64,000 nt of DNA from Oceanobacillus bengalensis (GTDB lineage Bacteria > Bacillota > Bacilli > Bacillales > Amphibacillaceae), in contig NZ_RBZO01000013.1 of NCBI RefSeq assembly GCF_003628445.1, positions 1 to 64,000 on the forward strand, written 5' to 3'. The first letter of the stretch is position 1, and each line of letters opens with the position of its first letter. The position numbers were made by a program, and so were the translations under genes. The notes beneath the pieces are model-generated. The model had not been told where the DNA came from, did no database searches, and saw only the letters and a program-made list of their open reading frames with translations. Of this stretch, positions 1 to 8,582 are shown in pieces.

Positions 1-113
1 TCTCACTCAATATAATCACTCCTGATGTTTCCCCCTAACATGTCATTAGGGTTATTTTCTATCAAAAGTGGCTCAGTTTTCAATTGCTATGGTGGCTCAC
101 TTTTAAGTTACCA
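1..113 (-). mobile_element. End of an IS21-family insertion sequence (runs off left edge)
   Basis: Two tandem copies of a GTGGCTCA(G/C)TTTT motif occur at 68-80 and 92-104, about 24 bp apart. Read on the minus strand, the unit begins TGGTAACTTAAAAGTGAGCC at 113. Multiple short terminal repeats and a TG terminus are characteristic of IS21-family (istA/istB) elements. On the minus strand a ribosome site AGGAG (19-23) sits 8 nt before a TTG start at 10, which would be the istA start about 100 nt inside the end, as expected for the family. Only about three codons are inside the window. The family assignment is from memory of IS21 ends and is not certain. Confidence 0.55.
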
Positions 114-173
114 TATACATACCTCGCAGTTTATATCAATAGCAACAATAAATATGCAAAGAGCCTACATTAT

Positions 174-800
174 TTAAAATTCTTTTTTACTAAACGGTAA
201 AAATAATTTAATTCCCCTTTTATTAACCGGAAAAAACTTCATGTCTGTAATTAAATGGCTGACATATCCTAATATACAAGCTATTGATACACCATCCAAT
301 GCCAGTGACTTATCTAAAGAAAAAGAAATAAATGCAAAAAAAACGGCTCCTAATATAGAATGTGTGTAACCACGATGCGATACAAATGACGCAATAATAA
401 GATAGATACCTAATAACCATAACCAATCCTCTTGTAATGCCTGACCTCCAATAAGTACGCCGATACCCGTTAAGGTTAACATTCGCCGTTGCCTAATAAA
501 AATAGCTAGAATGAAAAGCATAATACCAGCACCAATACCAATCCATTTCTCAAATCCTGTCCCGGTAAAAAAGCTATAGCCAATAATAAATATGGCAATC
601 ACCTGTGCAATTAAACGAAAAACATCTTTAGAAAGTGTAATCTTGTTACTAAGTTTCCCATCAATATCAAGGTCAGGTACTAGCCCCGCTATACTTCCTA
701 ATCCTACTAGTACCATCGTTGATGTTGGATCCGTATGATAGATATTAGCCGTAAATAAACCCGCAGCTGCCCCAATGGCTACATGTGTTGTTCCCTTCAA
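174..800 (-). CDS. DUF457/YdjM-family membrane protein (putative metal-dependent hydrolase)
   Basis: A 208-residue integral membrane protein with about five hydrophobic segments. It carries the polar motifs of the DUF457 (YdjM/YvsG) family: THVAIG at the N terminus, PDLDID near residue 45, SHRGYTHS near 145 and GYVSHLITD near 180. The His and Asp residues are the presumed metal ligands. The family is annotated as membrane-bound hydrolases, with links to DNA-damage or phospholipid turnover in some species, but no reaction is established. The start is TTG, preceded by GGGTGA at 8 nt spacing. It is a single gene lying directly beside the IS21-like end, so its downstream region has been altered by that insertion. 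Confidence 0.75.
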   Translation of the reverse strand: MKGTTHVAIGAAAGLFTANIYHTDPTSTMVLVGLGSIAGLVPDLDIDGKLSNKITLSKDVFRLIAQVIAIFIIGYSFFTGTGFEKWIGIGAGIMLFILAIFIRQRRMLTLTGIGVLIGGQALQEDWLWLLGIYLIIASFVSHRGYTHSILGAVFFAFISFSLDKSLALDGVSIACILGYVSHLITDMKFFPVNKRGIKLFLPFSKKEF

Positions 801-872
801 AATGTATCACCCGATTTCTATGTTGATTACTATCTAGGTTGTTTTGTCTTCTTACGCTATACCAATTATGCC

Positions 873-1631
873 TTAGTTCTTCACCCAGTATTTACTACCA
901 TCTTTACTCCGTTCCATAAAACCATATTCGATAAAGTAACGTCTAATTGTCACAAAATCACTATAAACCTTTTTCAGTATTTCATTTACTTCCATTTCAG
1001 AATAACTTGATTTTATCTCAAAAGATTTTAATAGATGTTGTAATACAATAATCTTTCTTTTTTCCTTACTTGGGAATGTTTTTAATGGGCCATCTAACCC
1101 TTTATCAAAGTAAGTTGATAATACCCTTTCTTTCTCTTCAGTAGTAATAGCATACCTTTCATCCACCATTTTTGCCCCCTTATGAATATCGATGAAACTA
1201 TCTTTTGTATCTTCATCTTTCTTTAATAGATTCATAATCGCTAGAAAAACTTTTGCTTGTTTCTCTTTTTCTCTAAATTTAAATCGATGGTTCCTAATGG
1301 TAGAGTTGCTTCCTCCAGTTTCTGTTGCTATTTCTTTGTCACTTACTCCATTTTTAAAGAATTGTAGTAATTCCTTTTGATGTTCTGACAGCCCTGTATA
1401 CTTCTTGTCCATCTGTATTAAATAATCAAACGTTGAGCCATGCACTTCTTTTATATGATGCCCAATTGCCTTTTTGGCTTCATATAAAACATTATCAATA
1501 GGATAAATAACTCCATTTTCAAAGCTTTTATTACACAAAAGACAAATATAATCGTCGGTTGATGATTCATATACATATCCTTTACAAAGCTCCTCGATTG
1601 TTGCATCCCAAAACCGATATTTTTGAGCCAT
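873..1631 (-). CDS. DUF2087 transcriptional regulator with C2H2-like finger and LuxR-type HTH
   Basis: A 252-residue soluble protein in three parts. Residues 28-65 contain CLLC (C30, C33) followed by HHIKEVH (H58/59, H64), resembling a small C2H2 zinc finger. Residues 80-130 (LSEHQKELLQFFKNGVSDKEIA...) are a LuxR/sigma-70 region-4 type helix-turn-helix. Residues 160-252 match DUF2087, ending in the typical RRYFIEYGFMERSKDGSKYW. Proteins of this type are annotated as transcriptional regulators, but targets are generally unknown. The ATG start is preceded by GAGGGGAG. A perfect 18-bp palindrome lies 23 bp upstream in the promoter, suggesting autoregulation. It is monocistronic. Confidence 0.75.
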   Translation of the reverse strand: MAQKYRFWDATIEELCKGYVYESSTDDYICLLCNKSFENGVIYPIDNVLYEAKKAIGHHIKEVHGSTFDYLIQMDKKYTGLSEHQKELLQFFKNGVSDKEIATETGGSNSTIRNHRFKFREKEKQAKVFLAIMNLLKKDEDTKDSFIDIHKGAKMVDERYAITTEEKERVLSTYFDKGLDGPLKTFPSKEKRKIIVLQHLLKSFEIKSSYSEMEVNEILKKVYSDFVTIRRYFIEYGFMERSKDGSKYWVKN

Positions 1632-1653
1632 TCTACAAACACTCCCCTCATAA

Positions 1654-1671
1654 GTTTATTATATAATAAAC
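1654..1671. promoter_or_regulatory. 18-bp perfect palindrome in the DUF2087 regulator promoter
   Basis: GTTTATTATATAATAAAC is a perfect palindrome 23 bp upstream of the regulator's start codon. It contains a TATAAT on the minus strand that could be the -10 box. An operator overlapping the promoter is the simplest reading. An AT-rich chance palindrome is the alternative. Confidence 0.4.
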
Positions 1672-1904
1672 ATTATATAATTTAGTTTAGTTATACGCAA
1701 ACAATTCATTAATATATTTTTTAAAAATTAAACTATCCCTATCACCGTTAATTAGACTTTAAAAGATGCATAGCTGAAGATTAAAATCATTCATAAATGG
1801 AGGCTAGTACAAAAATATTTAAGTATAGAAAAATCCGAAGATACTCAAAATCGCCCATTACAATTAAGATTACTTTGGATTTGATATAGAGTATTGATCT
1901 CTTT

Positions 1905-2137
1905 AATTCAGTATTGTGTGAAGCACGTCGTTCTGGAAATACACTTCGCTGATATTGCATAATCCAAACACCAACAGGTATCATTGCTAATATGATTGTT
2001 GATTGTAGCGGAGGGCAGTCGACTCCTGCGGGAAAAGCACGTGTCCGAAGACCCCGCAGCGGTGGTCTTTCCGCGAGGAGGGCTGAGGCCGTGCCCGCGG
2101 AAAGCGTACTGCCTGCAGCGGAAATCAACATGCGCTT
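1905..2137. repeat. GC-rich Bacillaceae dispersed repeat, composite copy
   Basis: From about 2001 the sequence turns sharply GC-rich (GACTCCTGCGGGAAAAGCAC, then GAGGCCGTGCCCGCGGAAAG). It is bounded by GTTGATT (about 2008) and AATCAAC (about 2123), so it has short inverted ends. The flank at 1905-1946 (AATTCAGTATTGTGTGAAGC, then CGTCGTTCTGG) is the reverse complement, with few differences, of 18353-18396. This family of roughly 100-150 bp elements is scattered through many Bacillaceae genomes and has no agreed function. ORFs across it are accidental. The 1632-2229 stretch holds no gene. Confidence 0.7.
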
Positions 2138-2229
2138 ACTGCGGAGTTTACATCATCTATGAATTTATATTCAGCAATAGAAAAAGTTCTAGCCTCTTTT
2201 TTAGACGGCAATGTTCAGATATATTTCTG

Positions 2230-3435
2230 TTACTCTGCCCCAGTTACATACCCTCTTCTTTTCAAGACTTTATGTATTTCTTCAATATGCCCCTTATCTC
2301 TTGTCTCGATAGAAAGAGATAATTGTGCATAACTTGGATATATTTTATCTCCCATATGACTTAAGGAAATATCCAAGATGTTTCCTTGTTGTTCCGTAAT
2401 TATTTGTAGGATTTTCTCAAGATTACCAGGTTTATCCTTAAGAATTGTTTGAAAACGCATGAAACGACCCGATTCTACCATTCCTCTTTCAATAATCCGT
2501 GAGATAAAACTCACATCAACATTTCCACCACTAATAACTTGAACGACCTTCTTATCTCTAATCGGAAGCTTATGATTAAGCATCGCAGCAAGCGAGACTG
2601 CTCCCGAACCTTCTACGAGTAATTTATTCCTTTCCAGTAACATGAGCATTGCCCCTGCAATTTCCATCTCATCCACTGTAATCATGTCATCAACGTATTG
2701 TTGTACAAGCTTAAAGGTGTGTTGTCCCGGTCTCTTTACAGCAATTCCGTCTGCCATTGTTGGGGATGATTCTACCGTAATTAATTTATTAAGATTCAAT
2801 GATTCAGCCATACTTGGACAGCTCTTAGCCTCTACACCATATACTTGAATCGCAGGATTTTTTTCTTTTACTGCTGCAGCAAGTCCAGCGATTAGACCGC
2901 CTCCACCGACTGGACAAATAATTACTTCAACATCTGGAAGTTGTTCCATAATCTCTAGTCCAACAGTACCTTGTCCAGCAATAATCGCTTCATCATCAAA
3001 AGCATGAATAAATGCAGTATTTGTTTTATCTTTTACATCCAATGCATAATCCAAGGCATCATCAAACGTATTTCCCTGTAATATTACATTCGCACCATAC
3101 CCCTTCGTTGCTTGAACTTTACTTAAAGGGGCACTGGCAGGCATAACGATCGTACAAGGAATACCGAGCATTGTGCTGGCATATGCAACACCTTGAGCAT
3201 GGTTGCCTGCAGAAGCAGCTACAACTCCATTTTCAACTTCATTCTTCCGGAGTGAAATCATTTTATTATAGGAGCCTCTCACCTTGAAGGAACCCGTCTT
3301 TTGTAAATTTTCTAGTTTTAGATATACCTCATTTTCAGCCATATCACTGAACGTGCGGGAATAGTCCAAAGGTGTTTGATGAACAATGCCCTTCATTTTC
3401 TCTTGTGCTTTTAAAATTGCTTTTAAAGTAACCAA
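2230..3435 (-). CDS. ilvA: Threonine ammonia-lyase (threonine dehydratase) with C-terminal ACT domain
   Basis: Deaminates L-threonine to 2-oxobutyrate using pyridoxal phosphate, the first step of isoleucine synthesis, in the cytoplasm. Residues 1-320 are the fold-type II PLP domain: the PLP lysine lies in KTGSFKVRG, and PVGGGGLIAGLA is the phosphate-binding loop. Residues 325-400 (FQTILKDKPGNLEKILQIIT...) form one ACT-type domain. At about 400 residues it is the short form shared by Bacillus IlvA and some catabolic enzymes, so feedback control by isoleucine is likely but not shown. I place the start at TTG 3435 because AAGGAGAGG lies 6-9 nt upstream. An in-frame ATG at 3462 lacks a ribosome site. 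No other ilv gene is adjacent. Confidence 0.9.
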   Translation of the reverse strand: MVTLKAILKAQEKMKGIVHQTPLDYSRTFSDMAENEVYLKLENLQKTGSFKVRGSYNKMISLRKNEVENGVVAASAGNHAQGVAYASTMLGIPCTIVMPASAPLSKVQATKGYGANVILQGNTFDDALDYALDVKDKTNTAFIHAFDDEAIIAGQGTVGLEIMEQLPDVEVIICPVGGGGLIAGLAAAVKEKNPAIQVYGVEAKSCPSMAESLNLNKLITVESSPTMADGIAVKRPGQHTFKLVQQYVDDMITVDEMEIAGAMLMLLERNKLLVEGSGAVSLAAMLNHKLPIRDKKVVQVISGGNVDVSFISRIIERGMVESGRFMRFQTILKDKPGNLEKILQIITEQQGNILDISLSHMGDKIYPSYAQLSLSIETRDKGHIEEIHKVLKRRGYVTGAE

Positions 3436-3610
3436 CAAAAACCTCTCCTTATGTTCATACATAATGGTTAGTTTTTACAGAGGATAATAGGTTATTCTTA
3501 GAACTTATTTCAGCTCTATAGATAAATCGTATCTATCTTACTAAATTTTAGTATAATGTAATAAGATGATTACTGAAATTTCAAAACAACGATTATTAAG
3601 GAGGTTACAT

Positions 3611-4300
3611 ATGGTTGCTACACCAAAGCCAGCATCTACTGTTGTACTTTTGGATGATTTATCAAGAGTATATTTAACACAACGGCCTAAAACAATGAAA
3701 TTCATGGGGGGATTTCACGTTTTTCCTGGTGGTTCAATTGAGAAACATGATTCTTTCATAAATAAGCAACATGTAAACATTCATGTTCCTTCCCCGGTAA
3801 GCCTAGAGCATTACATCGGTGCAGCTAGAGAATTATTTGAAGAAGTCGGGATACTTTTAGGAGATAAAATTGACGGTTCAATGATTCACTTATTAGATGA
3901 AAAAGCAATTCACTATCGGCAACAGCTAATCACAGACAAAATGACTTTCAATGACTTGTTAGAGCAAGAAAATATTCGGCTCGACCTTCAAACATTAACT
4001 TATATTGGCCAACTCATTACACCAGAACGGAGCCCCATTCGTTTTGATACACGCTTTTTTGTCGCACATCTTCCAAGTGGACAACTTCCAATACCTGACA
4101 AAAAGGAAATAGACGAAGCATTTTGGATTACCCCAGAAAAGGCGTTGACGGCATTTGAAAATAACGAAATTATGCTTGCCTTTCCAACGATTCTCACCTT
4201 AAAAACAATCATTAACTACCAAAATGGCAGTGCACCAAATTTATCTTTTACAAAAGCAGACATAATGAAGCTCCAATTGGAATTAAAGACACCATTTTAA
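3611..4300 (+). CDS. Nudix hydrolase (NUDT19-like, interrupted Nudix box)
   Basis: Cytoplasmic hydrolase of nucleoside-diphosphate-linked substrates. The Nudix box is visible but split: GGSIEKHD, an insertion of about 30 residues, then AARELFEEVGI with the metal-binding REXXEE. Such an insertion is typical of the NUDT19/CoA-hydrolase-like branch, so a CoA or acyl-CoA substrate is possible, though not provable here. The start is ATG 3611, preceded by AAGGAGG with 6-nt spacing. An upstream in-frame ATG at 3566 has no ribosome site. It is divergent from ilvA and ends in a hairpin terminator. The product has 229 residues. Confidence 0.8.
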   Translation: MVATPKPASTVVLLDDLSRVYLTQRPKTMKFMGGFHVFPGGSIEKHDSFINKQHVNIHVPSPVSLEHYIGAARELFEEVGILLGDKIDGSMIHLLDEKAIHYRQQLITDKMTFNDLLEQENIRLDLQTLTYIGQLITPERSPIRFDTRFFVAHLPSGQLPIPDKKEIDEAFWITPEKALTAFENNEIMLAFPTILTLKTIINYQNGSAPNLSFTKADIMKLQLELKTPF

Positions 4301-4322
4301 GGGGAGAACACTTCCCTTAAAA
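4295..4322 (+). terminator. Hairpin terminator after the Nudix gene
   Basis: TTTTAAGGG and CCCTTAAAA form a perfect 9-bp stem around a 10-nt loop. The stem overlaps the stop codon and is A/T-flanked on both sides, so it may act in both directions. Confidence 0.6.
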
Positions 4323-4513
4323 ACGCTAACCATTATCAAGAAAAAAATTCATCACTTCCTCCCTTTTTTCACTAGACAAGTATTTTCCATTATTAATAGG
4401 TTAATAATAAGAAGCGGGGGCTCCCTTCTCTTTTCGTTTGCCTCGAAATCATTGTGGATTCAATATAAACTTGGTAAAATACATAGACAGAAAGAAAGGT
4501 CAGGGGTGGAAAA

Positions 4514-5650
4514 ATGCCGAAATTACGAAATATAATCTTTTTATTACTTATTGTTGGTGCACTTTGGCATTTTTACGGGGAAACGTTCAATGAATCTGGT
4601 TTTCTTGGTGTTTTTAAAGATATTCACTCTGATGTTAATGAACTAAAGGAAAACCCGAAAGTTACTGGCGCAATTGATGACTTTAAGCAAGAAACCCATT
4701 TACTAGTCACACAGCTGAGAGATTTCTTACATGGTGATGAGCAGCAAGGAGAGCCCGATCTTGACACGAATAAACCACGACTAGATACGCCAAGAGAACA
4801 ATCCTTTTCGATTCATAATGTTGAGCTTGGTGATGATCGTCAACAGGTGGAAGAGATAGCGGGAAATCCTGAGCGCACAACAACGAATGAATATGGGGCT
4901 CAGTGGGTAACGTATCACGAAAACTATCAAAACTTTTTCATGGCTTCTTATGATGAAAATGATAAGGTTGTTGGCTTATATACGAATCAAGATTTGCTAA
5001 CTTCTACAAATGGAATTACGTTTGATAGCACAAGAGACTCGGTTCTATCGACACTAGATGACCCACTAAAAGGCATCCGAAAAGGTTTTGTAACATATCA
5101 ATTCGAGAACAATCAAGAATATAATACATTTCTTATCGAAAATAATTATGTGACCATCTTTTACGATAAACATGAAGACTTCACTGTTACAGCAATCCAA
5201 ATCATAAGTAGTGATCTCGAACAGCAGAAAAAGCAGTACTTTGCAAAACCTAGCGAGGAACTAAGAGAAGGCTTCGAGTATCAATTGTTTGACCTAACCA
5301 ATGCATCGAGAGTAAACCATGGTCTTTCCATTTTAACTTGGGAAGAATCTGTCAGGCAAACCGCTCGTGACCATAGCACAGACATGGCTGACAACAATTA
5401 TTTCAGCCATACGAATCCAGAAGGACAATCGCCATTTGACCGAATGACAGAAGATGCAATTGCATATTCGATGGCTGGGGAAAATCTAGCAACAGGTCAA
5501 CCAAGCAGTATTTTTGCACATGAGGGTTTAATGAATTCACTTGGTCATCGTGAAAACAAATTAAACAAGGACTTTAAAGCACTTGCTATAGGCGTTGACT
5601 TTAACAAGGATTCACAACCTTTTTATACAGAAAATTATATAACCAAATAG
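4514..5650 (+). CDS. YlbC-like CAP-domain (SCP/PR1) protein with CAP-associated N-terminal domain
   Basis: A 378-residue exported or membrane-anchored protein. A single hydrophobic segment (residues 6-22) is followed by a linker. A CAP-associated N-terminal domain spans residues 95-240 (FSIHNVELGDDRQQVEEIAG). The C-terminal CAP domain (255-370) has the signatures ARDHSTDMADNNYFSHTNPE, GENLATG and LGHRENKL, with the family's His/Glu cluster. B. subtilis YlbC has the same architecture; its function is unknown. Extracellular CAP domains are thought to bind lipids or modify the wall. The ribosome site is GGGGTGG. The gene stands alone and is convergent with the next lipoprotein. Confidence 0.85.
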   Translation: MPKLRNIIFLLLIVGALWHFYGETFNESGFLGVFKDIHSDVNELKENPKVTGAIDDFKQETHLLVTQLRDFLHGDEQQGEPDLDTNKPRLDTPREQSFSIHNVELGDDRQQVEEIAGNPERTTTNEYGAQWVTYHENYQNFFMASYDENDKVVGLYTNQDLLTSTNGITFDSTRDSVLSTLDDPLKGIRKGFVTYQFENNQEYNTFLIENNYVTIFYDKHEDFTVTAIQIISSDLEQQKKQYFAKPSEELREGFEYQLFDLTNASRVNHGLSILTWEESVRQTARDHSTDMADNNYFSHTNPEGQSPFDRMTEDAIAYSMAGENLATGQPSSIFAHEGLMNSLGHRENKLNKDFKALAIGVDFNKDSQPFYTENYITK

Positions 5651-5690
5651 AAGTGTCAGCCGCTAATACATTGACTGACACTTCTCTTTT
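5649..5690. terminator. Bidirectional terminator between convergent genes
   Basis: AGAAGTGTCAG and CTGACACTTCT form a perfect 11-bp stem with a 15-nt loop, followed by CTTTT. It overlaps the stop region of the CAP-domain gene and abuts the 3' end of the minus-strand lipoprotein gene. Confidence 0.85.
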
Positions 5691-6462
5691 ATTCCACTTC
5701 AATGGTATATTCTTCATGCTCATGTAAACCCTCATCATTTTCAACATGAATCGTGATATTATAGATACCTGCTTCTTCAAGTACATACGTACTATCGTAT
5801 TCACCTGCAGTTAATTCTTCTGTTTCAATCCATTCATGTATATCTGAACTATCATTTACTACTTCATATCGAACATTAGCCTGTGCTAAAGGTTCACCAT
5901 CCATTTGCAAATGTACAGTTAAGTTGACTTCTTCACCTTGCTTAGCAGCTCCAGGATCCACAAAGTGTAATGCAAATCCTCCTTCAGTTGCACCATGGTC
6001 ATGTGCCCCGTGATTATGTTCACCTTCTACATGTTCTGCGTCTTCCTGTTCCAAAACAGTACCTTCACCAATCGTTATCGATTTCTTCGGCATGGTATGT
6101 AAGCCTTTTGCTGTTGTATGGGCAAATATTTCGTATACCCCATCAGTAGCTATTGATAAGTCAGTCGTGTATGTTCCATCTCCATTATTTGTTGCTTCAA
6201 TCTTTGTGGTCTCATCCTCATTACCTTGTCTCCAGTATTCAAAAGTGACTTCATCAGCATCTGTTACATCTTCATCTCCATAGGTAACAATTGCCTCGAG
6301 TTCAAAATTTTCATCAACTTCTACTTTCTCTGGAACGAGGAATTCCACTTCAAGGGGTGTTAGTTCCTCAGTTTCTTCCCCATTTTCGCTTTCGTTTCCA
6401 CATGCTGCTAGGACTGTTATTCCTAAAATAATTAGCACCATCCATAATTTTCTTTTTAACAT
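5689..6462 (-). CDS. Lipoprotein with two YtkA/FixH-like domains and a histidine-rich linker
   Basis: The signal peptide has a lipobox (LAAC, Cys at about residue 21), so the protein should be anchored outside the membrane. Two Ig-like beta domains of the YtkA/FixH type follow, at about 35-130 and 160-257. Each has the DGTYTTDLS or AGEYDSTYV turn seen in that family. The linker between them, near residues 143-158, contains EGEHNHGAHDHGA, a likely metal-binding stretch. YtkA-like domains occur with copper and cytochrome-oxidase assembly factors, so a role in extracellular metal handling is reasonable but unproven. It is a single gene with a good ribosome site, sharing a bidirectional terminator with the CAP gene. 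Confidence 0.75.
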   Translation of the reverse strand: MLKRKLWMVLIILGITVLAACGNESENGEETEELTPLEVEFLVPEKVEVDENFELEAIVTYGDEDVTDADEVTFEYWRQGNEDETTKIEATNNGDGTYTTDLSIATDGVYEIFAHTTAKGLHTMPKKSITIGEGTVLEQEDAEHVEGEHNHGAHDHGATEGGFALHFVDPGAAKQGEEVNLTVHLQMDGEPLAQANVRYEVVNDSSDIHEWIETEELTAGEYDSTYVLEEAGIYNITIHVENDEGLHEHEEYTIEVE

Positions 6463-6639
6463 GATATCTCACCAATCCTTTAATTCAATCGCGTTTTTCC
6501 CTCTTTAAAGCTAATCATAGAACATAGAACCTGGTACATGCAACATTTGAAGTTTAAAGACACTATATTGACACACTTTTACCATAAATGAATGGCTATA
6601 TGCTAAAATACAGATACACGTTAAAATTTAGGGAGGAAG

Positions 6640-7881
6640 ATGATTCACATGAAAAATTTTCAAGAAAACCTAGAGAAATATGCTTCATTAGCAATTGAAG
6701 TTGGAGTGAATATTCAAAAAGGACAAACACTTTACATCAATGCTCCGATTTCTGCGGTGGAATTTGTACGAATCTTACAGAAGAAAGCTTATGAGCGCGG
6801 TGCATTTGATGTTGAAGTTAACTGGTCCGATGACGATCTTACACGAACGAAATTTGAAATGGCACCAAACGAAGTATTTAATTATTTCCCAAAATACAAG
6901 GTAAAACACCTGGAGGAATTAGCAGAGAATAACGCTGCTTTCTTATCCGTCCTTTCTAGTGATCCAGATTTATTAAATGGTATTGATCCGGAACGCATTC
7001 AGACTGCATCCATTACACGTTCAACAGCACTTAAAACCTTTGCAAATTATCAAATGAGTGACAAGGTAAGCTGGTCCATTGTCTCTACTCCAAATAAAGT
7101 TTGGGCGAAGAAAATTTATCCTGAACTAGAAGAAGACGAGGCTGTAGAATCACTATGGAATGCAATTTTCAGTGCAACTCGCGCAAATCTCGCAGAGCCT
7201 GTCCAAGCATGGCAAGAGCACATTGAAACATTAGATACAAAAGCAAGTCATTTAAATCAACAAAAGTACAAGGCGCTTCATTATGTAGCGGAGGGTACAG
7301 ATCTAACGATTGAACTACCAGAAAAGCATGTATGGATTAGTGCTGGAAGTGTTAATGCACAAGGAACTGTTTTTGTTGCAAATATCCCAACAGAAGAAGT
7401 GTTCACTGCGCCACTCAGGACTGGCGTAAATGGAACGGTTACAGCAACAAAACCACTTAGCTATTCTGGAAATCTAATTGAGAACTTCTCAATAACTTTT
7501 AAAGACGGTAAAATTGTGGATTACCAAGCGGAAAAAGGGTATGAAACATTGAAAAATCTAATTGAAACAGATGAAGGCTCCCATTATCTTGGAGAAGTTG
7601 CACTCGTTCCACATCGTTCACCTATTTCTGATACAGATTTAATTTTCTATGAAACATTGTTTGATGAGAATGCATCAAACCATATCGCAATTGGTAAAGG
7701 ATATGCCTTCTGTATCGAAGGTGGAAAAACGATGTCAGAAGAGGTATTAAAGGAAAATGGATTAAATGACAGTTTAACACATGTTGATTTTATGATTGGT
7801 TCTGAAAAAATGGATATTGATGGCATTTTAGCTGATGGTACAAAAGAACCTGTATTTAGAAATGGGAATTGGGCTTTTTAA
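6640..7881 (+). CDS. M29-family metallo-aminopeptidase (AmpS/aminopeptidase T type)
   Basis: Cytoplasmic dimeric metallopeptidase that removes N-terminal residues from peptides. At 413 residues it is the usual M29 length. The N-terminal motif (LASLAIEVGVNIQKGQTLYI-like) and the metal-site segments are recognisable: FVANIPTEEVFTAP (Glu ligand), EGSHYLGEVALVPH, and NASNHIAIGKGYAFCI near the C terminus. GGAGG at 6632-6636 precedes two possible starts, ATG 6640 (3 nt) and ATG 6649 (12 nt). Family members usually begin near the second (MKNFQENLEKYA), so the true start may be 6649. Monocistronic as far as can be seen, with a weak promoter upstream near 6570-6610. Confidence 0.9.
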   Translation: MIHMKNFQENLEKYASLAIEVGVNIQKGQTLYINAPISAVEFVRILQKKAYERGAFDVEVNWSDDDLTRTKFEMAPNEVFNYFPKYKVKHLEELAENNAAFLSVLSSDPDLLNGIDPERIQTASITRSTALKTFANYQMSDKVSWSIVSTPNKVWAKKIYPELEEDEAVESLWNAIFSATRANLAEPVQAWQEHIETLDTKASHLNQQKYKALHYVAEGTDLTIELPEKHVWISAGSVNAQGTVFVANIPTEEVFTAPLRTGVNGTVTATKPLSYSGNLIENFSITFKDGKIVDYQAEKGYETLKNLIETDEGSHYLGEVALVPHRSPISDTDLIFYETLFDENASNHIAIGKGYAFCIEGGKTMSEEVLKENGLNDSLTHVDFMIGSEKMDIDGILADGTKEPVFRNGNWAF

Positions 7882-7981
7882 AGTAGGTACTTTCATTATT
7901 TCCTCCAAAATCATGCACAAATAAATTATTCCTTCATATATTAATTTCTGTGTGCTATATTCGTTAAGGAGGAAGAAAATA

Positions 7982-8104
7982 ATGGAAAACAATAAAATGC
8001 TAACAAAAAAGACAACAGAAAACGGCTACAAAATTGTTGAAGTTAATATGTCTGATTCAGCTGAAAGTTTGTACGCAGTTTGTACGCCAATTAAAATGCA
8101 ATAG
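7982..8104 (+). CDS. Small protein of 40 residues, unknown function
   Basis: The reading frame is MENNKMLTKKTTENGYKIVE followed by 20 more residues ending in CTPIKMQ, with one cysteine. It has a textbook ribosome site (AAGGAGG, 9-nt spacing) and is followed within 9 nt by a strong Rho-independent terminator. That combination is why I accept such a short ORF as real. There is no signal peptide or membrane segment. I do not recognise the family. It lies alone between the aminopeptidase and the DUF1292 gene. Confidence 0.6.
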   Translation: MENNKMLTKKTTENGYKIVEVNMSDSAESLYAVCTPIKMQ

Positions 8105-8112
8105 GAGTAAAG

Positions 8113-8157
8113 AAAAAGCCTCTCTTTTGTATTGTTACATATAAGAGAGGCTTTTTT
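8113..8157 (+). terminator. Strong Rho-independent terminator
   Basis: AAAAAGCCTCTCTT pairs with AAGAGAGGCTTTTTT around a 16-nt loop, directly after the 40-residue protein gene. Confidence 0.9.
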
Positions 8158-8230
8158 AGGTGCTTAATTAAGCCCGAAATAGGGAAAGATGATACTATTA
8201 CATAATTTTAATAAGAGGAGGCCATGAATA

Positions 8231-8515
8231 ATGGAAGAAATTAAAGTAGGCGATGTATTTAATATAAGTGATGAAACAGAGAAAGAAGAAGAGGTTGAGG
8301 TATTAGCTAAGGTTACATTACAAGATACAGATTATGTGGCTGTATGCTTTGTTGAAGATATTAAGGACGATAGCGAAGATGACATTGATGTCTTCTTCCT
8401 CAAAATTGATGACGAAGGTGACCTAGCAGCAATTGAAACCGATGAAGAGTTTGATAAAGTATCCGAAGCATTTGATGCGATTTTAGATGTGGATGATGAG
8501 GAAGAACAAGAATAA
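8231..8515 (+). CDS. DUF1292 family acidic protein (YrzB-like)
   Basis: A 94-residue, very acidic cytoplasmic protein (C-terminal DVDDEEEQE) with the DUF1292 pattern: a short N-terminal region, then a beta-rich core (YVAVCFVED, then DVFFLKID) and a C-terminal helix with DEEFDKVSEAFD. B. subtilis YrzB belongs to this family; the function is unknown. The YrzB gene usually sits in the yrrL-yrzB cluster, but here the gene is alone. The ribosome site AGAGGAGG is good. It ends in its own terminator. Confidence 0.8.
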   Translation: MEEIKVGDVFNISDETEKEEEVEVLAKVTLQDTDYVAVCFVEDIKDDSEDDIDVFFLKIDDEGDLAAIETDEEFDKVSEAFDAILDVDDEEEQE

Positions 8516-8532
8516 TTTTAGTAAATCAAAAT

Positions 8533-8574
8533 GAGGTTGCTCAATCATTATGGTGAGCAACCTCTTTCCTTTTT
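8533..8574. terminator. Terminator between DUF1292 and prenyl-synthase genes
   Basis: GAGGTTGCTCA and TGAGCAACCTC form a perfect 11-bp stem followed by TTTCCTTTTT. It lies between convergent genes and can serve both. Confidence 0.9.
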
Positions 8575-8582
8575 ACAACTAA

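Noticed and set aside
1787-2131. ORFs on both strands of about 110 codons
   Set aside because: They run through the GC-rich dispersed repeat, lack ribosome sites and have no recognisable domains.
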